DNA of 64,000 nucleotides. Source: Flavobacterium sp. 83. Lineage in GTDB: Bacteria; Bacteroidota; Bacteroidia; Flavobacteriales; Flavobacteriaceae. This document shows, one piece after another, positions 54,911 to 64,000 of the stretch. A program made the translations under genes and the position numbers. The DNA lies in assembly GCF_000744835.1 (NCBI RefSeq), contig NZ_JQMS01000001.1, positions 124,001 to 188,000 of the forward strand. The letters are read 5' to 3'. The notes under the pieces were generated by a model. It was not told the DNA's origin. It did no database searches and saw only the letters and a list, made by a program, of their open reading frames with translations. Every line of letters starts with the position of its first letter. Position 1 is the first letter of the stretch.

Positions 54911-55684
54911 CTATTGCGCTAATCCAATCAAAACGTCAATTGAAGCCGCTTCTGGAGTTGCATCAAAATTTTCTTTTATATCTGTAAAATATTTTAAAGC
55001 ATCCTCTTTATTTCCTAATGCCAAAGCAATCTTTCCTGCTTTTAACAAGAAACGAGGTGTAGTGAAATCATTCTTATTAGTCTCAGCAGCTTTTACATAA
55101 TTTTCCAAAGCTTCTTTTGGTTGATTTTTTTGAGAATAAGCATCTCCAATCGCTCCTTTTGCCAAAGCACCTAATACAATATCTTCAGATTTGAATTTAC
55201 CTAAATATTCAATTGCTTCCGCATACTTTCCTGTATTCAAATAAGCAATACCAGCATAATAGTTAGCTAAATTTCCTGCATCAGTACCCGAATACTCATC
55301 CGCAATTTTCAAAAATCCGAACTTGCCTTCTGAACCATTCAAAGACAATTTATATAATGAATCACTTGCTACTCCATCAGTCGCTTTTTGAAAATTTTGT
55401 TGTGCAACAAACATTTCGTTAGCGGCTTCATCTTGTTTTGGTGTAGCTATAAATTTTTGATACGCTAAATAACCAACAGTGAACAATGCAACACCTGCAA
55501 CTAATCCGATTATGACTTTTTGATTTCTGGCAACCCAATCCTCAGTTTTCGAAGCTGTTTCATCTAAAGTTGAAAAAACACCCGCTGTTGTGCTGTCTTT
55601 TTCATCAATTACTACCTCTTCAACTCCTTCTGTTACTTCCTTTTCTTTTGGTGCTTTATATCCTCTTTTACTATAAGTAGCCAT
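54911..55684 (-). CDS. TPR membrane protein (YfgM-like)
   Basis: 257 residues. An acidic N-terminal region (about 1-52) is followed by one membrane helix (about 54-74, VIIGLVAGVALFTVGYLAYQ) and a periplasmic TPR region (about 85-255), with units around NLANYYAGIAYLNTGKYAEA, GDAYSQKNQPKEALENYVKA and GKIALALGNKEDALKYFTDI. This layout resembles YfgM, an ancillary part of the SecYEG translocon, but the assignment is by topology only. Divergent from recF. A TATTTTTG box lies at 55714-55707 upstream. Confidence 0.85.
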   Translation of the reverse strand: MATYSKRGYKAPKEKEVTEGVEEVVIDEKDSTTAGVFSTLDETASKTEDWVARNQKVIIGLVAGVALFTVGYLAYQKFIATPKQDEAANEMFVAQQNFQKATDGVASDSLYKLSLNGSEGKFGFLKIADEYSGTDAGNLANYYAGIAYLNTGKYAEAIEYLGKFKSEDIVLGALAKGAIGDAYSQKNQPKEALENYVKAAETNKNDFTTPRFLLKAGKIALALGNKEDALKYFTDIKENFDATPEAASIDVLIGLAQ

Positions 55685-55916
55685 TTAATTTTAATTTAGT
55701 GAGCCGCAAAAATAAAATTTTTATTCAAACCGACATAAAAAATATGCTTTTATATTCAAAAAAAATATCATAAGAGGTTCTTTCTTTCCAAAGGCAAAAT
55801 AATTGCCACAGAAAAAATGGAAAAGCCATTTTTATCGATATTTTTCAATAATTTGCACCCACTTTGAAAAACCCGCTCAAAAACATCAAAGTTCTCAATA
55901 CCAGCAAGCCTTACCC

Positions 55917-56996
55917 ATGTATTTAAAAAAAATTTCATTATTCAATTATAAGAATTTTTCGGAAGCAAATTTCAATTTTGACAGCAAAATAAATTGTTTT
56001 GTAGGTAAAAATGGCATTGGAAAGACTAACGTGCTCGATGCAATCTACCATTTATCCTATGGAAAAAGCTATTTCAATCCATTAGCAGTTCAGAATATAA
56101 AACACGGTGAAGAATTCTTTGTGATTGATGCTGAATTTGAAAAAAACGAAAGAAACGAACAAATTCTTTGCAGTCTTAAAAAAGGTCAAAAAAAGATATT
56201 AAAGCGTAACGGAAAAGCATACGATAAATTTTCAGACCATATAGGTTTTATTCCTTTGGTAATCATTTCTCCGGCTGACAGGGATTTGATTGTAGAAGGA
56301 AGTGAAACCAGAAGAAAATTTATGGATAGCGTAATTTCGCAATTAGATTCCCATTATTTACAACAACTCATTCAATACCAAAAAGTAATGAGCCAGCGAA
56401 ATGCTTTGTTGAAATATTTCGCTTTGAATCATGTTTTTGAAAACGACACACTTTCTATATATAACGAGCAACTCAATAATTTTGGAAATTATATCTTCGA
56501 AAAGAGGAAAGAATTTATCGACCAGTTTATTCCTATTTTTAACACACACCATCAAGCCATAACCGACTCGCAGGAAACCGTTCAACTGGTATACGAAAGT
56601 CATTTATTCGAAAAAGATTTACTGACACTTTTACAAGAAAACATCAATAAAGACAGGGCACTGCATTATACTAGTGTAGGAATTCATAAAGATGATTTAT
56701 CGTTTGAAATAGACCAACATCCTATCAAGAAATTCGGATCGCAAGGCCAACAAAAATCATTTTTAATTGCCTTAAAACTAGCACAGTTTGAATTCCTAAA
56801 GAAACAAAGTGGCGTAAAACCAATTCTACTATTTGATGACATATTTGACAAACTGGATGAAAGTAGGGTATCTAAAATCATTAAAATGGTCAACAGTGAT
56901 ACCTTTGGACAGCTTTTCATTTCAGATACACATCCGGAGCGAACTGAAGGTATTGTGAAATCGACACATCAGACGTACAAAATTTTCAATTTATAA
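55917..56996 (+). CDS. recF: DNA replication/repair protein RecF
   Basis: 359 residues from the ATG at 55917, which begins [14 protein letters not shown] as RecF does; an extended TTG start would add 38 residues from promoter-like sequence. Walker A is [20 protein letters not shown], the lysine-rich lobe follows, the ABC signature is [17 protein letters not shown] and Walker B is [18 protein letters not shown]. It helps load RecA at gaps coated with SSB. It is not next to dnaA or dnaN here, unlike in many bacteria. Confidence 0.95.
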   Translation: MYLKKISLFNYKNFSEANFNFDSKINCFVGKNGIGKTNVLDAIYHLSYGKSYFNPLAVQNIKHGEEFFVIDAEFEKNERNEQILCSLKKGQKKILKRNGKAYDKFSDHIGFIPLVIISPADRDLIVEGSETRRKFMDSVISQLDSHYLQQLIQYQKVMSQRNALLKYFALNHVFENDTLSIYNEQLNNFGNYIFEKRKEFIDQFIPIFNTHHQAITDSQETVQLVYESHLFEKDLLTLLQENINKDRALHYTSVGIHKDDLSFEIDQHPIKKFGSQGQQKSFLIALKLAQFEFLKKQSGVKPILLFDDIFDKLDESRVSKIIKMVNSDTFGQLFISDTHPERTEGIVKSTHQTYKIFNL

Positions 56997-57074
56997 CTTT
57001 TATTTAATAATTTTAAAGGTTCGAGAATTGAAAAAACACTTAATTTAGCCTATTTCAATTTAAATCAAATTACA

Positions 57075-57773
57075 ATGAAATTTCATTCTATATTACTGTT
57101 AATCTTCTCTTTTGTAATTTTATCCTGTAATGGACAAACTTCAAAAAACGTAAAAACCATTGAAGCCAAAGCTTTTGCAGAAAAAATAAAGGAGACTTCA
57201 AATCCTCAAATTCTCGATGTAAGAACTCCTGAAGAATTTGCATCAGATCATATTGAGAATGCCAAAAATGTAAATTGGCTTGGAAATACTTTTGTTTCTG
57301 ATGCGAAGAAATTTGACAAATCAAAACCCGTTTTTGTATATTGTAAAAGCGGAGGAAGAAGCCAAAAAGCAGCTGAAAAACTAAGCGAATTAGGCTTTAC
57401 AACAATTTACCAATTGGACGGAGGAATTCTAAAATGGGATACAGCCGGATTGTCTAAACCAAGTGACAAAATAATAGGAATGTGCAGTCAGGAATACAAC
57501 GAACTCTTAAACACAGACAAAAAAGTACTGATTAATTTCTATGCGGAATGGTGTGCACCCTGCAAAAAAATGACGCCGTATATGTTACAAATGCAAAAAG
57601 AATTGTCCGATAAAGTAACAATTGTGAGATTGAATGCTGATGAAAATAAAACCCTTATGACTGAATTAAAAATCAGCGAACTTCCTACCTTATTATTATA
57701 TAAAAACAAAGAAGTAAAATGGAAACATTCCGGTTTTATTAGCGAAGAGGATTTAAAAAAACAATTACAATAA
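57075..57773 (+). CDS. Rhodanese-thioredoxin fusion lipoprotein
   Basis: 232 residues. The N-terminus is a lipoprotein signal (SILLLIFSFVILSCNGQTS, lipobox Cys about 18). The rhodanese domain (about 30-125) has QILDVRTPEEFASDHIENAK and the active loop VFVYCKSGGRSQKAA with its Cys. The thioredoxin domain (about 130-232) has NFYAEWCAPCKKMTPYM and SELPTLLLYK with the cis-Pro. Both catalytic sites are intact. It is probably a periplasmic, lipid-anchored thiol/sulfane-sulfur enzyme. DUF2461 starts 7 bases after it. Confidence 0.92.
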   Translation: MKFHSILLLIFSFVILSCNGQTSKNVKTIEAKAFAEKIKETSNPQILDVRTPEEFASDHIENAKNVNWLGNTFVSDAKKFDKSKPVFVYCKSGGRSQKAAEKLSELGFTTIYQLDGGILKWDTAGLSKPSDKIIGMCSQEYNELLNTDKKVLINFYAEWCAPCKKMTPYMLQMQKELSDKVTIVRLNADENKTLMTELKISELPTLLLYKNKEVKWKHSGFISEEDLKKQLQ

Positions 57774-57780
57774 CTTCAAG

Positions 57781-58452
57781 ATGCTTTCAAAAGATACACT
57801 ACAATTTCTAGAGGATTTAAAAGCCAATAACAATAGGGACTGGTTTTTAGAAAATAAAAAAAGGTATGAAGCAGTTAAGAAAGATTACCAGCAATTAGTA
57901 ACTGATTTACTTGACGCCATGAAACCAATGGATCCCTCGCTGGAAATGCTGGAAGTAAAAAATTGTACTTTTAGAATCAATCGCGATATTCGATTTTCTA
58001 AGGACAAGACCCCTTACAAATCTCATTTAGGCGTTTGGCTTTCTTCTGGAGCAAAAGGCATGAATCGCTCCGGATATTATATTCATTTAGAAAAAGGAGG
58101 CAGTTTCATTGCCGGTGGATTGTATTGCCCCGAGGCAGGAGATTTAAAAAAAATGCGCAAAGAAATCGCTTATTTTTATGATGATTTAGAAGCCGTTCTT
58201 AATGAAAAAGATTTCAAAAGAGAGTTTAAAGATTTTGATCGAAATGAAAAAGATACACTAAAAAATCCACCACGAGGATACGAAAAAGAACATCCGGCTA
58301 TTGAATTTTTAAAGCTAAAAAGTTTTGAATGCTCTCAAAAAATAGACATTTCAGAAGTAACGAAAAAAGATTTTGTAGCTACGATGAGCAAAAAATTAAT
58401 CGCACTAAAACCGCTGAATGATTTTATAAATCGTGCACTAACTTCAGAATAA
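57781..58452 (+). CDS. DUF2461 family protein
   Basis: 223 residues. LEDLKANNNRDWFLENKKRY at the start and FRINRDIRFSKDKTPYKSHL are hallmarks of the DUF2461 (TIGR02453) family. The end LIALKPLNDFINRALTS is also usual. Cytoplasmic, no known activity. Found between a redox lipoprotein and a glycosyltransferase with gaps of 7 and 14 bases, so probably in one operon. Confidence 0.9.
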   Translation: MLSKDTLQFLEDLKANNNRDWFLENKKRYEAVKKDYQQLVTDLLDAMKPMDPSLEMLEVKNCTFRINRDIRFSKDKTPYKSHLGVWLSSGAKGMNRSGYYIHLEKGGSFIAGGLYCPEAGDLKKMRKEIAYFYDDLEAVLNEKDFKREFKDFDRNEKDTLKNPPRGYEKEHPAIEFLKLKSFECSQKIDISEVTKKDFVATMSKKLIALKPLNDFINRALTSE

Positions 58453-58466
58453 TCTACTTTATAGCT

Positions 58467-59534
58467 ATGCAAAAAAAGAAAATACTTTTTCTAGGAGAAT
58501 CTTATAGGGCTGATGCCATCACTTGGATGAATGGACTAAAGGAATTTGGTGATTTCGAAATTATTACTTGGGAATTACAAACCCCCAGTAATTGCATTCA
58601 AAACCGAATTTTAAGGATTTTCGAATTTGAATTAGCCATATTTAAAATTAGGCAACTAATAAAAACGCAAGAACCAGATATGGTTATTGCCGAAAGAACA
58701 ACAAGTTACGGTTTTCTTGCTGCATTATCTGGTTTAAAACCAATAGCAATAGCACAACAAGGCAAAACTGATTTATGGCCTGAAAAGTCAATTTCAATGC
58801 CTTTAAAAAAACTCATTCAACATTATGCTTTTAAAAAAGCAGATTTAATTCATGCTTGGGGTCCCGTGATGACTATTTCTATGAAAGAAGCCAATGTCGA
58901 CATGAATAAGGTTATGGTTTTACCAAAGGGAATTGATTTAGAAAAATTCAACAATAACAACAATGCCAATCCAGCAAAAATTTGTGCGATAGTCACTCGT
59001 TCTTTGTTACCGGAATACCGTCATGATATTATTTTAAAATCTTTTGCCATTTTAAACCAAAAAGGAATAGATTTCGTACTTACAATTATAGGAAACGGAA
59101 CACAACTTTTGGCATTAAAAGAATTAGCAAAAAAATTAAACATTGAAAACAAAGTCAACTTTACCGGACGAATTCCAAATACAGCACTACCAAAACTATT
59201 ACAACAATCTAATATTTACATTAGTATGCCAATAACCGAAGGCGTTTCAGCCTCTTTATTTGAAGCCATGGCTACTAATTGTTATCCAATTGTCAGCGAT
59301 ATTGAAGGAAATCAAAGTTGGATTAAACACCGAGAAAATGGGCAATTAATTTCGGTTGATAATATTGAAATGCTTGCCGATGAATTAATATGGGCATTTG
59401 AAAACAATAAATATCGAAACGAAGCCGTTTTGAAAAACAGAACATTTGTAGAAAAAAATGTAGATTACAATGTAAATATGAGAATCATAGCCAACAAATA
59501 CCACGAATTAATTAACACAAATAGCACCAACTAA
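58467..59534 (+). CDS. Glycosyltransferase, GT4-like
   Basis: 355 residues, GT-B fold. The N-terminal half starts KILFLGESYRADAITWMNGL. The C-terminal half has VLPKGIDLEKF, IVTRSLLPEYRHDIILKSFA, LTIIGNGTQLLALKELAKKL and the donor-site ITEGVSASLFEAMATNCYPI (EGxSxxxxEAMA with the ExxxxxxE pattern). It should transfer a sugar from a nucleotide donor in cell-surface glycan synthesis; sugar and acceptor unknown. asnB begins 2 bases after the stop, which points to a polysaccharide or glycolipid job. Confidence 0.9.
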   Translation: MQKKKILFLGESYRADAITWMNGLKEFGDFEIITWELQTPSNCIQNRILRIFEFELAIFKIRQLIKTQEPDMVIAERTTSYGFLAALSGLKPIAIAQQGKTDLWPEKSISMPLKKLIQHYAFKKADLIHAWGPVMTISMKEANVDMNKVMVLPKGIDLEKFNNNNNANPAKICAIVTRSLLPEYRHDIILKSFAILNQKGIDFVLTIIGNGTQLLALKELAKKLNIENKVNFTGRIPNTALPKLLQQSNIYISMPITEGVSASLFEAMATNCYPIVSDIEGNQSWIKHRENGQLISVDNIEMLADELIWAFENNKYRNEAVLKNRTFVEKNVDYNVNMRIIANKYHELINTNSTN

Positions 59535-59536
59535 CT

Positions 59537-61384
59537 ATGTGTGGAATCAATGGAATCCTGCATTTACAATCACAAAAAAAAATTGACGAACGCGTTCTTA
59601 CAAAGATGCGCGATTCTCTGGAACATCGCGGGCCTGATGATAAAGGACTGTTTATAGAAAACAACATTGGTTTTGGACACAGAAGACTTTCAATTTTGGA
59701 TGTTTCAATTGCCGGACACCAACCTTTCCTATCAGAAGACGGAAGATATGTGCTGGTTTATAATGGCGAAATTTACAACTATAAAGAATTTTATCCCGAG
59801 TTAAAAAGCAGTGGATTTGACATCAGAACCTCCTCAGATACTGAAGTCCTTATGAAATTATTCCAGTTACATGGTTTAAAAATGCTCAACCGTCTCAACG
59901 GAATGTTTGCATTTGCTATTTGGGATAAAATGGAGAAAAAACTTATTGTTGTTCGCGACAGAATGGGCGTTAAACCGCTATATTATTCTTTTTACAACGA
60001 GACGTTTTATTTTGCATCCGAACAAAAAGCACTTTTCACTGCTGGAGTACCTCTTAAAATGGCACAAGACGGATTGGAAGAATATATTTTTAACCGGTTT
60101 GTTGCCGGCGAAAACACATTGTATCAAAATGTAAAAAAAATATTGCCAGGACACATAATGACCATTCATGAAGGAGGGAAAACAACTACCGAGAAATGGT
60201 GGAATTTAAAAAAGGAAATTCAAAATCAATCAGAAATAAAAAATCCGGAAGAATGGTTTCAGGAAACTTTTGATGATTCTATAAAACTGCGAATGGTAAG
60301 TGATGTCCCTGTTGGCGTTTTATTGAGCGGCGGATTAGATTCTTCTTCCGTTTTGGCTTCTTTATACCATCAAAATTACAAAGACATACAAACATTTAAT
60401 ATTGGCTTCAAAGAGAAAGAACATAACGAAGCTCATTTAGCCAAAATAATGGCTGAAAAATTTAATTATGGCTTTCACACCATGCAATTAGAAGATAAAA
60501 ATCTTTTTGATAAATTGTTAACTGCTACCTATTTCCAGGACGAACCTATCATGCATTTAAGTGAACCGCATCTTTTGGCTGTTTCTCAAATGGCTAAACC
60601 ATCCGTAAAAGTATTACTTTCTGGCGAAGGCGCTGATGAATTAATGGGTGGTTATATGCGATACAAAGCCTTACAATACCCATCGTTATTGAATTCCATT
60701 GCTACTATTGGTAATTTAGATGTTTTTACAAAACAGCCACGATACGAAAAGTTAACACGCTATGCCCAAATCATTAAAAAATCTGATTTAGTCATTTATA
60801 ATGGTTCTAATATTTACCCCAATGATATTGCGAAAAATTTTGGAATTAATACCCCTCCAACAAACGAATACAGGAGACAAATTTACAAAGAAGCAAAATC
60901 TTTATATCCAGATAATTTACGCCGACAAGCACTTTATTTTGACCAACACACTTATTTATGCTCGCTTCTGGATAGAAATGACCGCTGTACGATGGGCGCT
61001 TCAATAGAGTGTAGAGAGCCGTTTTTAGATCCAAGATTAATTGTTGGATTAGGTTCATTGGAAGACAAATGGCTTTTTACCGGTAAAAAAGGAAAATTCA
61101 TCCTTAAAGCTTCAATGCAAGAACGCTTACCTGACGAAATTCTAAAGTTCAAGAAAGTAGGCCTGAGTGCTCCTTGGGGAGATTACATCACAAAAAGTCC
61201 TGCTTTTAAAGAAGAATTAGACTCTTTTTCTAAAAGTGATTTATTTCAAATTCCATATTTTGAACATATAAACATCCAGAAATTAATTCAAAATTTACAA
61301 AAAGGAGACACCAGAATGACTGCTTACATTATGCCATTATTTATGATGCATATCTGGATGAAAACGTATGCAACTAAATTTTAA
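59537..61384 (+). CDS. asnB: Asparagine synthase (glutamine-hydrolysing)
   Basis: 615 residues. The class II glutaminase domain (1-215) starts with the exposed Cys, MCGINGILHL, with LEHRGPDDKGLF and GFGHRRLSILD. The synthetase domain (about 230-600) has VGVLLSGGLDSSSVLASLYH (SGGxDS pyrophosphate site). Located directly after a GT4 gene, it may be one of the AsnB-like proteins that amidate sugars or act within surface-glycan clusters rather than make free Asn. Both domains look complete. The lack of other asn genes nearby leaves both options open. Confidence 0.92.
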   Translation: MCGINGILHLQSQKKIDERVLTKMRDSLEHRGPDDKGLFIENNIGFGHRRLSILDVSIAGHQPFLSEDGRYVLVYNGEIYNYKEFYPELKSSGFDIRTSSDTEVLMKLFQLHGLKMLNRLNGMFAFAIWDKMEKKLIVVRDRMGVKPLYYSFYNETFYFASEQKALFTAGVPLKMAQDGLEEYIFNRFVAGENTLYQNVKKILPGHIMTIHEGGKTTTEKWWNLKKEIQNQSEIKNPEEWFQETFDDSIKLRMVSDVPVGVLLSGGLDSSSVLASLYHQNYKDIQTFNIGFKEKEHNEAHLAKIMAEKFNYGFHTMQLEDKNLFDKLLTATYFQDEPIMHLSEPHLLAVSQMAKPSVKVLLSGEGADELMGGYMRYKALQYPSLLNSIATIGNLDVFTKQPRYEKLTRYAQIIKKSDLVIYNGSNIYPNDIAKNFGINTPPTNEYRRQIYKEAKSLYPDNLRRQALYFDQHTYLCSLLDRNDRCTMGASIECREPFLDPRLIVGLGSLEDKWLFTGKKGKFILKASMQERLPDEILKFKKVGLSAPWGDYITKSPAFKEELDSFSKSDLFQIPYFEHINIQKLIQNLQKGDTRMTAYIMPLFMMHIWMKTYATKF

Positions 61385-61433
61385 TTCTTACTTTTGACCT
61401 AGGATTAAACTAGTCAAAAAAGCACTTTCTTTT

Positions 61434-62447
61434 ATGGAAATACTACATAATTTCTCTTTAAAAAAATACAATACATTTGGAATTGAAGCCAAAGCAAAAC
61501 AGTTTGTTGCAGTTCATTCAAGCGAAGAATTAAAAACAATTTTACAAGAAAACAAATCCCATAAAAAATTCATTTTGGGTGGCGGAAGCAATATGCTTTT
61601 GACAAAAGATATTGATGCTCTTGTGATTCATATTGATTTGAAAGGCAAAAAAATAATTGAAGAAAATGATGATTTTGTATGGGTTGAAAGTCAGGCTGGC
61701 GAAAACTGGCATGAATTCGTGCTTTGGACTATTGACCAGAATTTTGGCGGCTTGGAAAACATGTCACTTATTCCTGGAAATGTAGGAACTACGCCGGTTC
61801 AAAACATTGGTGCTTATGGTACTGAGATCAAAGACACTTTTGTTTCCTGCGAAGCAATGACAATAGCAAGCCAGGAAATGAAAACGTTCCTAAAAGAGGA
61901 CTGTCATTTTGGTTATCGAGAAAGTGTTTTCAAAAATCAAGCGAAAGACCAATATGTCATTACATCGGTTGTTTTTAAATTAACAAAACGCAATCATAAA
62001 ATCAATATTTCATACGGAGATATTACGTCAGAATTAGAAAAAAACAACATTATTAATCCATCGTTAAAAGATGTCAGTAATGCTGTAATTGCTATTCGAC
62101 AAAGCAAATTACCGGATCCAAAAAACTTGGGAAACAGCGGCAGTTTTTTTAAAAATCCCATTCTATTAAAATCAGATTTTGAAAAAATACACCAACAATT
62201 TCCAGAAATGAAATACTATGATGTTTCTGAAACCGAAGTAAAAGTACCAGCAGGATGGCTGATTGAGCAGGCCGGTTTTAAAGGAAAACGTTTTGGTGAT
62301 GCGGGAATCCATAAAAACCAAGCATTAGTTTTAGTGAATTATGGTAACGCTACCGGACAGGAAATTTTAAACATTTCTAAAGATATCCAAGAGACTATTT
62401 TTAAAACGTTTGGCATTCATATTGAAGCCGAAGTAAATGTGATTTAA
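61434..62447 (+). CDS. murB: UDP-N-acetylmuramate dehydrogenase, type I
   Basis: 337 residues. LKKYNTFGIEAKAKQFVAVH (NTFxxxxxA), ILGGGSNMLLTKDID (FAD), SLIPGNVGTTPVQNIGAYGT (FAD/PG loop) and GNSGSFFKNPI (catalytic Ser) are seen, with VPAGWLIEQAGFKGKRFGDA and HKNQALVLVNYGNATGQEI near the end. It reduces UDP-GlcNAc-enolpyruvate to UDP-MurNAc, acting directly after MurA, whose gene lies at 6.4 kb. Not linked to it here. A weak imperfect inverted repeat lies before the gene at about 61392-61418. Confidence 0.96.
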   Translation: MEILHNFSLKKYNTFGIEAKAKQFVAVHSSEELKTILQENKSHKKFILGGGSNMLLTKDIDALVIHIDLKGKKIIEENDDFVWVESQAGENWHEFVLWTIDQNFGGLENMSLIPGNVGTTPVQNIGAYGTEIKDTFVSCEAMTIASQEMKTFLKEDCHFGYRESVFKNQAKDQYVITSVVFKLTKRNHKINISYGDITSELEKNNIINPSLKDVSNAVIAIRQSKLPDPKNLGNSGSFFKNPILLKSDFEKIHQQFPEMKYYDVSETEVKVPAGWLIEQAGFKGKRFGDAGIHKNQALVLVNYGNATGQEILNISKDIQETIFKTFGIHIEAEVNVI

Positions 62448-62544
62448 TAAAAAAAAAATTATTAGACTCTTTAGATTATTAGATAATAAATCGATTCATT
62501 TTTATATTTAATCCTAAATAGCAAAAAACCTAAATTATCAAACC

Positions 62545-63159
62545 ATGTATACTCCAGAAATTTACAAAAATGAGAATCAAGAAGAAATCAAAAAATTTCT
62601 TCAAGAAAACAGTTTTGGTATACTCGTGAATCAAACCAACGGGGAATTGTGCGCCACACACATTCCATTAGAACTGGATATTAACAAAGATGGTAATCAA
62701 ATTTTATACGGTCATATTTCCAGAGAAAACCCTCAATGGAAAGGTTTTAGGGATAACAATCAAATTTTAGCTATTTTTTCAGGACCACATTCTTATATTT
62801 CGTCTTCTTGGTATGATCATGAAAATGTACCAACATGGAACTATATTGCCGTTCATGTGTATGGGAAAATTAAAATTATAGAAGGAGAAGCCGTCATAGA
62901 ATCATTAAAAAAGCTAGTTGATAAGTACGAGCAAAATTCTAAAAACCCAGTTCGTGTAGCAGATTTATCTAAGAAAACTATGATGCAAACCCGAGGTATT
63001 GTAGCATTTGAAATTGAAATAACTGAAATACAAGCTAAAAAAAAATTGTCTCAAAACAGAGATGAAAAAAATTATCAAAACATCATTTCCGAATTAGAAA
63101 AAGCAAATACAAATCAGTCAATCGCTATTGCTAATGAGATGAAGAAATGCCCAATATAA
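62545..63159 (+). CDS. FMN-binding negative transcriptional regulator (PaiB-like)
   Basis: 204 residues. MYTPEIYKNENQEEIKKFLQ, FGILVNQTNGELCATHIPLE and HISRENPQWKGF (PaiB-type HxxxxNPxW), then LAIFSGPHSYISSSWY and VPTWNYIAVHVYGKIKIIE. This is the split-barrel flavin-binding PaiB family, known in Bacillus as a repressor of sporulation and protease genes. A DNA-binding role in this phylum is doubtful; it could be a flavin-linked oxidoreductase. The end QAKKKLSQNRDEKNYQNIIS matches the family. Confidence 0.9.
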   Translation: MYTPEIYKNENQEEIKKFLQENSFGILVNQTNGELCATHIPLELDINKDGNQILYGHISRENPQWKGFRDNNQILAIFSGPHSYISSSWYDHENVPTWNYIAVHVYGKIKIIEGEAVIESLKKLVDKYEQNSKNPVRVADLSKKTMMQTRGIVAFEIEITEIQAKKKLSQNRDEKNYQNIISELEKANTNQSIAIANEMKKCPI

Positions 63160-63208
63160 ATTCTTTCGAAATTCACACATTGTACTAAACAATTCACAAT
63201 TCTATTCT

Positions 63209-63216
63209 TACCTTTG
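63209..63216 (+). promoter_or_regulatory. -7 box upstream of the GT2 gene
   Basis: TACCTTTG fits TAnnTTTG, 30 bases before the ATG. The nearest TTG (63180-63182) is 26 bases away, too far for the consensus spacing. Confidence 0.5.
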
Positions 63217-63245
63217 CACTCGATTTAAAAACTCATTAAACACCG

Positions 63246-64000
63246 ATGCTTATACTAATTTTTTACTTTTTTATTTTTATAGTTGCTGTTCAAATTTCGT
63301 TTTATTTAGGTGTTTTTGGGAAATTTGCTTTTGCCAAAGCGCAAAAAATAACGCCCAAAAAAATCCCGGTTTCAGTAATTGTTTGTGCTAAAAACGAGGA
63401 AGAAAATGTAGCAAATTATATTCCGCTACTTGCTGAACAAAATTATCCTGATTTTGAAATTGTCTTGATTGACGATGCGTCAAGTGATAACACTTTGGCT
63501 ATTTTTGAAGAATTTGAAAAGCAATATCCTAATGTACGCTTGGTAAAAGTGGAAAACAACGAAGCTTTTTGGGGAAACAAAAAATATGCATTGACTTTAG
63601 GAATTAAAGCAGCAAAAAAAGAATATCTATTATTCACTGATGCCGATTGTTACCCAACTTCAAAAGATTGGATATTGGCAATGAGTTCTCAATTTACGAT
63701 GCAAAAGACAATTGTTTTGGGTTATGGTAAGTATGAAAAAATCCCTAATTCATTTCTGAATAAAATAATTCGCTTTGAAACTTTGCTTACCGCAATTCAA
63801 TATTTTTCTTGGGCAAAAATAGGACATCCGTATATGGGTGTTGGTCGAAACTTAGCCTACAAAAAAGAAACTTTTTTTAATGTTAATGGTTTTATAGAAC
63901 ACATGCAAATTCGTTCCGGTGATGATGATTTGTTTATCAATCAAGCGGCTAATGCCAAAAATACAACCATTACATATACACCAGAAAGTTTTACACTTTC
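63246..64000 (+). CDS. Glycosyltransferase family 2, membrane-bound (3' end outside the window)
   Basis: 251 codons visible; the frame stays open to the window edge. An N-terminal membrane helix (LILIFYFFIFIVAVQISFYL) is followed by the GT-A domain: PVSVIVCAKNEEENVANYIP, FEIVLIDDASSDNTLAIFEE and the DxD-type YLLFTDADCYPTSKDW. Later comes GVGRNLAYKKETFFNVNGFI, GDDDLFINQ and the start of the catalytic Asp-Asp region. It should add sugars to a lipid or polymer at the inner membrane. Truncated only by the end of the sequence. Confidence 0.9.
   Translation, partial: MLILIFYFFIFIVAVQISFYLGVFGKFAFAKAQKITPKKIPVSVIVCAKNEEENVANYIPLLAEQNYPDFEIVLIDDASSDNTLAIFEEFEKQYPNVRLVKVENNEAFWGNKKYALTLGIKAAKKEYLLFTDADCYPTSKDWILAMSSQFTMQKTIVLGYGKYEKIPNSFLNKIIRFETLLTAIQYFSWAKIGHPYMGVGRNLAYKKETFFNVNGFIEHMQIRSGDDDLFINQAANAKNTTITYTPESFTL

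Noticed and set aside
55803..55916. 38-residue N-terminal extension of RecF from a TTG
   Set aside because: RecF proteins begin near MYLKK..L.NYKNF; the extension is basic, AT-driven and lies in promoter territory.

Overview
The window is a low-GC chromosomal segment of a Bacteroidota bacterium, almost certainly Flavobacteriaceae and probably Flavobacterium. The signs are promoters of the TTG-N17..21-TAnnTTTG type, no Shine-Dalgarno sequences, type IX secretion (T9SS) C-terminal sorting domains, a flavobacterial 6S RNA between zapA and rny, and lineage-typical families (DUF4290, DUF5683, START-like, GIN/DUF2807). All assignments come from reading the sequence; no database search was run.

Layout. 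1-15 kb is core: zapB-like/zapA/6S RNA/rny, xerD, a decayed outer-membrane barrel gene beside an intact one, aroQ, a CDF metal transporter, murA with DUF4290 and DUF493, an AAA ATPase, recQ-fmt, an HU gene, yqgE, a class IV aminotransferase and a START-like protein. At 15.1 kb a tRNA-Met opens about 20 kb of accessory DNA. It holds coding debris (a possible integrase tail and a leucine-rich-repeat fragment), two about 320-340 bp direct repeats with inverted ends that bracket a small CHAT/caspase-like (DUF6642-like) gene, then two large T9SS cargo proteins of 1628 and 3880 residues. The 3880-residue adhesin-like protein has three tandem arrays with exact periods of 267, 285 and 276 bp. A 58-residue Cys-rich secreted peptide follows.

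From 35.6 kb the core resumes: a DUF4442 hotdog protein, DUF4870, and a PadR-PspC-GIN-GIN envelope-stress-type cluster. Next come trxB, tRNA-Pro and the block parA-parB-DUF5683-dapB-lepB-lepB-WbqC with a tandem signal peptidase I pair. A leftward operon mutL-rhomboid-rhomboid-EEP follows, then ribH and a TPR protein, and divergently recF. The right end carries a rhodanese-thioredoxin lipoprotein, DUF2461, a GT4 glycosyltransferase with asnB, murB, a PaiB-like flavin protein and a truncated GT2 glycosyltransferase.

How the parts connect. Several core genes serve envelope construction: murA, murB, dapB, aroQ, lepB, the glycosyltransferases and asnB. The two large secreted proteins probably sit on the cell surface, exported by Sec and then by T9SS machinery encoded elsewhere. 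The most unusual items are the repeat-bracketed CHAT-like protein that seems to lack both catalytic residues, the indel-free repeat arrays of the giant adhesin, the tandem lepB pair, an Asp in place of the fosfomycin-target Cys in MurA, a G8 tract inside the RecQ Walker A codons, and recurrent structured intergenic elements.
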